From assembly GCA_039707655.1 (NCBI GenBank), contig CM077671.1:366260720-366324719 (forward strand): a stretch of 64,000 bases of DNA, written 5' to 3'. Numbering within the stretch: the first letter of the stretch is position 1; every line of letters begins with the position of its first letter. Source of the stretch: Elymus sibiricus. Its lineage: Eukaryota > Streptophyta > Magnoliopsida > Poales > Poaceae. The notes under the pieces are model-generated. The model was not told the origin of the DNA. It did no database searches and was given only the letters and a program-made list of their open reading frames with translations. Positions 57,707 to 64,000 of this stretch are shown one piece after another. Made by a program: the position numbers and the translations under genes.

Positions 57707-58710
57707 GTCTGAATATCTCAGTCAAGAGGACCGCTTCAGCCTCGTGGTAGATTGAATAATTAAGCGCATTTATAGTTTTAAAAAAATTAAGCTTCACATG
57801 CAGTGGGCGTTGCAGATGAGGGAAATAAATTGAAATACACTTAAGAGCTGAGCTCTCCGCATCTGTGTGATGCTTGGCATATTTGAAGTACCCCTGTCGC
57901 AGCTTGTTCATCTTGGCCGTCGGGGCAACGCCATCTGTGCTTGGAACCAAAGAATTACACTGATTTTCAGTTCGGCATCATTCGGTTTTTTCGTCTGTTT
58001 GACCCGCTCAATCAGTGATTTTTGCGTTGTTGTCTGGTCTTACACAGTACTGAAGGATGAAAATGCGACTGATACTGAACTAAAAATTAACTAGAAGCTG
58101 ATTGGACACTAGGTAGAATGAATCTGTATCTGGTGATCCATCGAAAACATATTCCAGAGCATATGCACCCGGGCTCCTTCTATCTAGCCATCCATCCACT
58201 GCATCGCGATCCGTACAAGTATGTTTCTCTTTTTCATTTCTCTCACATAAAACATGTCTTGGACTTCAAACTTCGCAGCCCAGCATAGATTTGTAACTAG
58301 GATGTGGGATAAAAATTTCATATTTTTTTGTCCAATATATATATACAAAATGCGACTTTTTAATTTATGAAATCGCATTTTGTATATATATGTCGGACAA
58401 AAAAATCTGAAATTTTTATCCCACATCCTAGTTACAAATCTATGCTAGGTTGCAAAGATTTGAAGTCCAGAACATGTTTTATGTGAGAGAAACGAAAAAG
58501 AGAAATCTGCACGTACTAAGTTAGTTGTGTAGCACAGATCTCAAAGCAACATTTGGAGAGCCAGGATAGTGAGGCCCGGGTGCATGAGCTCGAAAAATCC
58601 GCGTCCGGTGATCCATGTATGTACCAATCTACTGCCAAGTAAAGTAGCCTCCTCGGCCTGACGATGTGAAACAAACGATCCATGTGATCGAAAAACCAAT
58701 GGTGGACAAC
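57707..58710 (-). pseudogene. XRN gene fragment (exons 2-4), decayed
   Basis: Corresponds to exons 2, 3 and the start of exon 4 of the intact XRN gene. Exon 2: HHWFFDHMDRLFHIVRPRRL and LLYLAV (58705-58629). Exon 3: [25 protein letters not shown] (57934-57858). Exon 4: EAEAVLLTEIF (57745-57707), then homology stops. Splice signals are ruined: the exon 2 donor is AT instead of GT (58628-58627), the exon 3 donor GA instead of GT, and the exon 4 acceptor AC instead of AG. Intron 2 holds the foldback element at 58213-58516. This is a second locus, not part of the 21.4-26 kb gene. Confidence 0.85.
58213..58516. mobile_element. Foldback/MITE with ~140-bp arms
   Basis: A near-complete inverted repeat: TTTCTCTTTTTC, TTTCTCTCACATAAAACATG, CATAGATTTGTAACTAGGATG and ATATATATACAAAATGCGA on the left arm all return in complement on the right, around a short centre near 58365. 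It lies in what was intron 2 of the XRN fragment. No coding content. Unlike Stowaway, it lacks the CTCCCTCCG end. Confidence 0.88.
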
Positions 58711-59648
58711 TCCCTGCAGGGCTGCCAAACCTTATCAGCCTGGACAGGCGACTAGGGTTCCACCCTCCCCCTCCCGCAGCCACCGGCCCTCCCGCCACCG
58801 CCGACCGCCGGTCAAGCTCCCCCGCCCCCGTCCCCATCCTCCCCCCTCTCGCCGCCACCGGCCGCCAGTCAAGCTCCCCCGCCCCCGTACCCATCCTCCC
58901 CCCTCCCGGATCCGCCCTCGCGCCGCCTCCCCGGGAGGTGGCCAAGGCGGCGCTCGAGCTCCTCCCCCGCGGGCGTCCTCCTCCCCCGTCTCCCCCCCGC
59001 CGCCGCCGGCGGGCGCCCCCGGCGCTGGCCCGGGTGGTGCCGGCGGCGGCGGGCCCTCTTGTCCCCGCGCGCGCGGTCCCCCTTCCCGGGGCAGGGGGCG
59101 GCGGCGGTGCTGGTCGGCTTGACTGCGGCCCGGCGGCCCTGCGGTGGTGGCTGACGGCAGGCGTGGTGACGGCGCCGCTCCTTGGCGGCGGGGCGGCGTG
59201 GTGGCGCAGGGTGGCTGGCGTCGCGCCGCCGGCCCAGATCTGGGCCCTGTGGGCCCCGTCTGGGTCCTAGCGGGCCGACCCCCCGACGTGGCTTCGTTGT
59301 CTGCTGCGTGGTGAGAAGGAGGAGCAGCTCGGATGTGGGGTGGCGTCGCCGACGGCGTGCCGGCAGCAGCACGGTGGCGGGAGCTTTACGGGCTTATGAG
59401 CGCCCGGCCGGGCCTGTGGGCCCACGGGCCTGGTGTGCTCCTGCTACTGCGTCTGGACGGCTACCGTCTTTGACGGTGGAGGTTGAGCCCTCCCGCGTGC
59501 CGACGGTGCTGCTGCCCCTAGTCCCGGCTCCGAATCATCGTTGTGCAGTCCTCACTTCGCGGTGCCGTGGTGCGACGGCGTGGGGGCCTCAAGACCATGT
59601 TGGCGCTGGGTGGTGGTTGGTTTGGTGGCAGGCTCCGGAGCGCCCGAG
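58711..59648 (+). mobile_element. GC-rich retro-like repeat R3
   Basis: Starts near ACTAGGGTTCCACCC and is GC-rich throughout, with a partial duplication (TCAAGCTCCCCCGCCCCCGT at about 58813 and 58868). Same family as R2, opposite orientation, and similar in style to R1. Ends at the CACTA element 2 insertion. Long frames on both strands are compositional. Confidence 0.5.
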
Positions 59649-60198
59649 CACTGGTAGAAAATAGGGCACTAGTCCAGGTTCCAGAGGGCCTTTAGTCTCG
59701 GTTCTGGAACCGGGACAACACGATCGGGACTAATGCCCAAAACATTTAGTCCCGGTTTGCTTACGAACCGGGACCAAAGGGACTCCACGTGGCCGTTGCG
59801 GGGCGCCCAGGCAGGAGGACCTTTAGTCCCGGTTGGTAACACCAACCGGGACCAAATGGCGGCCACGCGTCAGCAGCTCGCAAGCGCTGGGGTTTTTTTT
59901 TAAGGGAGGGTTTAGGGGTTTTGGAGGGTTAATTTAGAGATTTCATATTGTGTTAGCTAGCTAATAGAGAGAAGTGACCTCTCTTTCTCCGTGCTTGGTC
60001 GACGCTAGCTACTATACATATAGAGAGAACTCGACACTAGCTAGTAAGCAAATGAAGGAAACCATTAATTACACAAGATCGTCATGAACATATATAGAGA
60101 GAAGTGACATCTCTTTCTCCGTGCTTGGTCGAACAACAAGTTTTCGTATATCTATCCGACGCTACTACATATGTACAATATAACATCTCTTACAATCC

Positions 60199-63100
60199 CT
60201 AACACCTAATATCTAATTTCACATGGTATTCTCCGTGTTCAGGTATGACATGGTCAAGAAAGAATCCCGCCAATTCCTCTTGAATTGCTCGTATGCGATC
60301 ATGTGGTAGGAGTTCATCCCGCATCTGCCAGATCTAATTTAAAGAAGGGAGTCAATACATATATATGAATGAAACTCAACACAATTGATGGTAATATGTA
60401 AAATAAAATTGTGAATGTTGTTTACGTACTTCAAATTGTTTCTCAGAGAAGCCCCGCTCAGAGGTATAGTAGCGAATGAACTCGCATACGTAGTATCCAC
60501 ATAAATTAGTTCCGGGTGACTGGTACAAGCACTTTACGAGAATAGAGTTCAATCAAACTGATAAGCAAGCATGATAATGGTATTGATGAAACTAGAATCA
60601 ATGAGAGATGCACGGACCTAGCTAGTACTACTTACTTTGGGGTGCGTAAATCGCAGCTCCTTCTTCAGACCCGGAACCATAGTGGTGAACTTTTTCCAAA
60701 CCCTGGCAGGCAAAGAAAATGATTACTTGATATCAGGAAATGAACGAAAGTTGCCGATATGGTCCCGGTATTGATTGAACTTACTTCTGGAGCATTGCAG
60801 TCATGTCCGCATAATACCTGGGATCTTTACGGAGCGAGTCTAAGACAGTTACTAATGCCCCGTCAAGGTTAATGGATAGCAGAATATAGTGGAAGCTGCG
60901 CACGCATAACTCATCAATTACATTACTTAACCTCGAGTAAGCGAAACCGAATATGCACAAGACAGTAACACTCACTTGAAGTTGTAAGGAAAGAGTATTT
61001 CCCTTTTGTTTTGATGTCTAAGGAACGATTCTAGCATGTTCTTCTCGGTATCTTTGGCCTCGTTTTGTACCGACCATTCATTTACGGTATTTGGGCTAAT
61101 GAACCCAATGTCATAGATTTGTGCTTTTTTGCATTCGACCATCTTCAATCTGCATAATATAGTGAGGATAATTATATATACATGCAATGAACGAGCTGAG
61201 CTAGAGACTTAATTATAGAAGTAATACTTACAGACAGTAGCAAGTCATGAGTTGTTTGTCGAGGGCCTTTTGATTGTATAACTGAAATACCTCCACAAAT
61301 TCAACAGGCAGCAGGTCGACTCCAGGGAAGTCGTGCTCTTTTTTAATTCCGACAAACAAACTGTCGGTCCCGGACTTCCTGCAGGTTTCCATGTACCAGT
61401 CATGCAATTTTTGCATCATCGTTGTTAGATGAGGATGATCAGGTTTGACGAGAGGCTTCCCGTGCTCGTATCTAAAGTCTACTACTACTACCTCAGCCGT
61501 TTCAAATTGTACATCATCGGGCAGGTAATCATCAAGAGTGGTACCGGGCAGTAGCACCGGATGATTAGCGATATCGCTAGACACCTTGAGCGGGGGGCAC
61601 GGTTCCTTCTCCTGTTCGCCGAGCTGGGGAATTGTTTTCCCACTTCTTCGTTTTTTCTCTCTTGCAGCACTGGAAGTACTTCCCGACCGTTGCGCTTCAG
61701 CATGTGTCTTAGTAACTATGCGGTCATAGTTGGATAGCCGAGTCCGTGGTGGTCGCTTCAAGGCATGTAGAGTTCGCTTCGCTTTCACCGGATCTACCGT
61801 TTCCTTCGGAGGTGGATCTTTCCGTGCAAAATGGGCCTTCACTTCGGCTGCACTGATTTCAGCGTTTTCCTCTTCGCTCCTCTCATATGGTAACTTTGGA
61901 AGAGGCTTGAGGCTTGGACTAAATTTGAATTTCTTCCCGCCTATTGTACTGCTAGCCGCCGGAGCGGCGGCGGCGACTCTCTTCCCCCGTTGCTGACGCG
62001 CCGGAGGAGGCGTAGTGCCCTGACGCGCCGGAGGAGGAGGAGGAGGAGGCGGAGTGCCCTGACGCGCCGGAGGAGGCGGAGTGCCCTGACGCGCCGGAGG
62101 AGGAGAAGGAGGAGGCGGAGTGCCCTGACGCGCCGGAGGAGGAGGAGGCGGAGTCTGCTGAGGCGTCCAGTTTGGAAGCTTGATGTACTCTTTTCTCCAT
62201 AGACAGGTACTCCTCAAAGCATTTTCCAAAAGAATAATATCATCTTCACCTGTAGGGTTGTCAAGCTCCAGCCTCTCAAATCCATTCATTATTTCATCCA
62301 CCGTCACAACAGCATAGCCATGTGGAATCGGACGGCAATGGAAAGTTCCCTCAGCTCGAGGAGGTACAACAGAGCCGACCGCCGCCTTGAAGGTCAGGTT
62401 CTGGCATTTCGTCATTAGCTCGCAATGTTCAGCCGCCGTGATACTATCCACGGGGTAGCGAGGAGCCGTGAAATCAGGCTGAACGAGCTCCGTGGAAGCC
62501 ACGCTGCTTCTCCGCTGAGATGGTGGGGTACGTCGAAGGAAGCATCTTCATGCCGCTCAGATGGTTGGCCGGTAGCTCGCTGGCTCTCAAGTTCCTCTAG
62601 TTTTGCTAATCTTGCACTGAGCTTCTGCATTTCGCTTGCTTCCTGTTTCCTTTTTCTCTCTCGGCTTCTATAACCACCGCTGTCGGGAAACCCATGCTTC
62701 CACGGAACGGAGCCTGGTGTGCTTCGTGTTCGTCCAGGGTGTTCAGGATTCCCGAGGGCCTCTGTCAGCTCGTCCTTTTCTCTGTCGGGAATGAACGTCC
62801 CTTCCTGCGCTGCCTTGATTACTGCCTGAAGCTTCCGGAAGGGTATTGCAAGTTGCTCGTCAGTCCAAACACACTCCCCTGTTTCTGGGTCCAAAGTTCC
62901 CCCAACCCCGAAGAACCAAGTCCTTGAACGATCTGGCCAGTGTAATGTCGCTGGTTGGACATTCTTAACAAGCAGGTCTTGCTCAGCTTTGTCCCACAAC
63001 GGCCGGGCTTTGTAGTAGCCACCTGACCCTGTGTGATGGTGAAACTTCTTCCTTGCAGCATTTTTCTTGTTTGTCAGTGACCATTTCTTACCCTTCTCCG

Positions 63101-63848
63101 ATTTCTTGTAGGCCACAAATTCGGGCCATTGATCTCTTATCTTCTCATATCGACCGACGAATTTCGGAGTCTCCTCTTTCTCAACAAACTTTGTGTTCAA
63201 CCCTTTCTTCCAGTTCCTGAATAGTTCTGCCATCTTCTTAAGAGCAAACGCCTTGACCTTTCGCTCTATAACAGGGTTATTCGGATCCTCCTCTCGCGGT
63301 AAGCTGAAATTTTCCATCAGCTCGGTCCAAAGATCATCTTTCAGTCTATCATGGACATAAGAAACTGCAGGGTCCTTATTATTCTTATTCCATTGATGGG
63401 TGTTGATCGAGACATGGTCCCTAACAACAACTCCACACTGATGTACAAATGCGTCCTTGGTCCGCTTGGGAGCAATCGGTTGGCCATCTTTCACGACTTC
63501 TGTGATCGTGAACCTTTCATCTGGGCGCAACCTTTTCTTCGGGCCTCGTCTCCTTACCTCGTCGGACTTTGAAACAGTTGAGGCTCCCTCCTCCGTTCGG
63601 TCACCGGAGCCGTGATCATGATCTCCTTCCTCCGCCGTTCGGTCACCGGAGCCGTGATCATGATCTCCTTCCTCCGCTATTCGGTCACCGGAGCCGTCAT
63701 GATCTCCTTCCTCCTCCATTGTTGGATCACCGGAGCCGTCATCCTCTCCTTCCTGATAATCGGTGTCATTGAGATACGACAAGGGATCACCTCCGGCGCG
63801 GATTATATCCCCCAACAACTGTTCTTTTTCTAAGTCTCTTTGATCCAT
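60199..63848 (-). pseudogene. CACTA ORF: En/Spm-type protein fused to Ulp1-like protease, one frameshift
   Basis: Start MDQRDLEKEQ at 63848. Acidic repeats (EEGDHDHGSGDRT, about four copies), then the Ptta/En/Spm-type region (KDDLWTELM, FALKKMAELF, NKKNAARKKFHH), WFFGVGGTLDPETG intact across the site broken in element 1, then a proline-rich repeat linker (PPPPPARQGTPPPP). The C-terminal Ulp1 exons are 60975-60781 (SFHYILLSI, VTVLDS), about 60700-60650, about 60545-60430 (NLCGYYVCEF) and the last ending at TAG 60199-60201. The only break seen is a net 13-bp deletion near 62531-62544 relative to element 1, moving the frame after HEDASFD; the following frame resumes at ASTELVQPDF. Visible H, D and C of the protease are conserved, so the domain itself looks sound. 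Confidence 0.85.
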
Positions 63849-64000
63849 AGTTTCTGCAAATATTATACAACGTGGCAATATACAAACATGAGATATATAT
63901 GCAAATCAATACAAGGCAATGCAACAATACGATCATATAATATCACTAATACATCATCGAATAGTATTATATAATATCACTAATACAGATATAGTTGACA
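63849..64000. other. 5' flank of the CACTA 2 gene
   Basis: AT-rich; a direct repeat TATAATATCACTAATACA occurs twice (about 63937 and 63971). No gene start visible before the window ends. Confidence 0.5.

Larger units (their letters stand above)
59649..64000 (-). mobile_element. CACTA element 2, continues past the window
   Basis: Starts with CACTGGTAGAAAATAGGG at 59649, preceded by GAG, a possible 3-bp target copy. The subterminal TTTAGTCCCGG cluster lies at 59668-59862. Sequence then follows element 1 almost collinearly up to the window edge (9580-13920 against 59649-63900). The rest, including any TnpD gene and the other end, lies outside. Confidence 0.9.

Noticed and set aside
56674..57755. 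Long frames on both strands, up to 273 codons
   Set aside because: Very GC-rich repeat sequence gives open frames in all directions; translations are Arg/Pro/Gly low complexity without domains.
1..64000. CRISPR arrays, bacterial operons, rRNA or canonical tRNA genes
   Set aside because: None seen: repeats lack CRISPR spacing, genes are intron-containing plant types, and no cloverleaf with matched A and B boxes was found.

Overview
The window is plant nuclear DNA. The mix of elements points to a large-genome Triticeae grass (wheat, Aegilops or barley type). It has a BARE/Angela-like Copia element with 2.2-kb LTRs, several CACTA elements with TTTAGTCCCGG subterminal repeats, a Stowaway MITE carrying the CTCCCTCCGTCCC terminus, PIF/Harbinger relics, MULEs and GC-rich retro-like repeats. 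Transposon sequence dominates. Only three loci look like host genes: a RING-H2/ATL-type gene, a 19-exon XRN-family exoribonuclease gene, and the cut-off 3' end of a GDSL esterase. A fourth intact reading frame, a GRF zinc-finger protein with a C-terminal membrane segment, lies inside a MULE.

Layout. 1-9.5 kb: a ~501-bp tandem repeat, a CACTA end, the ATL-like gene on the minus strand (3959-4552), a MITE and LTR-like sequence. 9.58-18.5 kb: CACTA element 1 carries a broken En/Spm-type ORF joined to a Ulp1-like (C48) protease domain. It is followed by a structured unit with a snRNA-promoter-like element and an oligo-T end, a 339-bp tandem array, and a relic of a WRN-like 3'-5' exonuclease gene. 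18.5-21.3 kb: microsatellite and minisatellite DNA. 21.36-26.0 kb: the XRN gene, which I could splice completely to 742 codons on the minus strand. 26.8-28.8 kb: a Harbinger transposase pseudogene. 29.4-43.4 kb: a nest of elements containing a TIR element with a captured gene scrap, a MULE with a 9-bp target duplication, and a GC-rich repeat split by a complete LTR retrotransposon (33256-42973) with a perfect 5-bp target duplication. 44.9-46.2 kb: a Harbinger Myb-like relic. 46.5-50.6 kb: a MULE (intact GRF gene on plus, broken transposase on minus) cut off against a 3'-truncated Copia element (50.6-55.2 kb), whose 5' LTR abuts the GDSL exon. 56.4-59.6 kb: two inverted copies of the GC-rich repeat flank a broken second copy of XRN exons 2-4. 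59.65 kb to the end: CACTA element 2, a close relative of element 1.

Working together. The two CACTA copies carry different disabling mutations in the same gene, so each shows what the other has lost. The XRN gene and its 1-kb decayed fragment record a local duplication later taken apart by insertions and splice-site loss. The LTR retrotransposon is very young by LTR divergence but has no usable coding region, so it must have been moved by enzymes supplied elsewhere. All family calls are from reading translations and motifs; no database search was possible.
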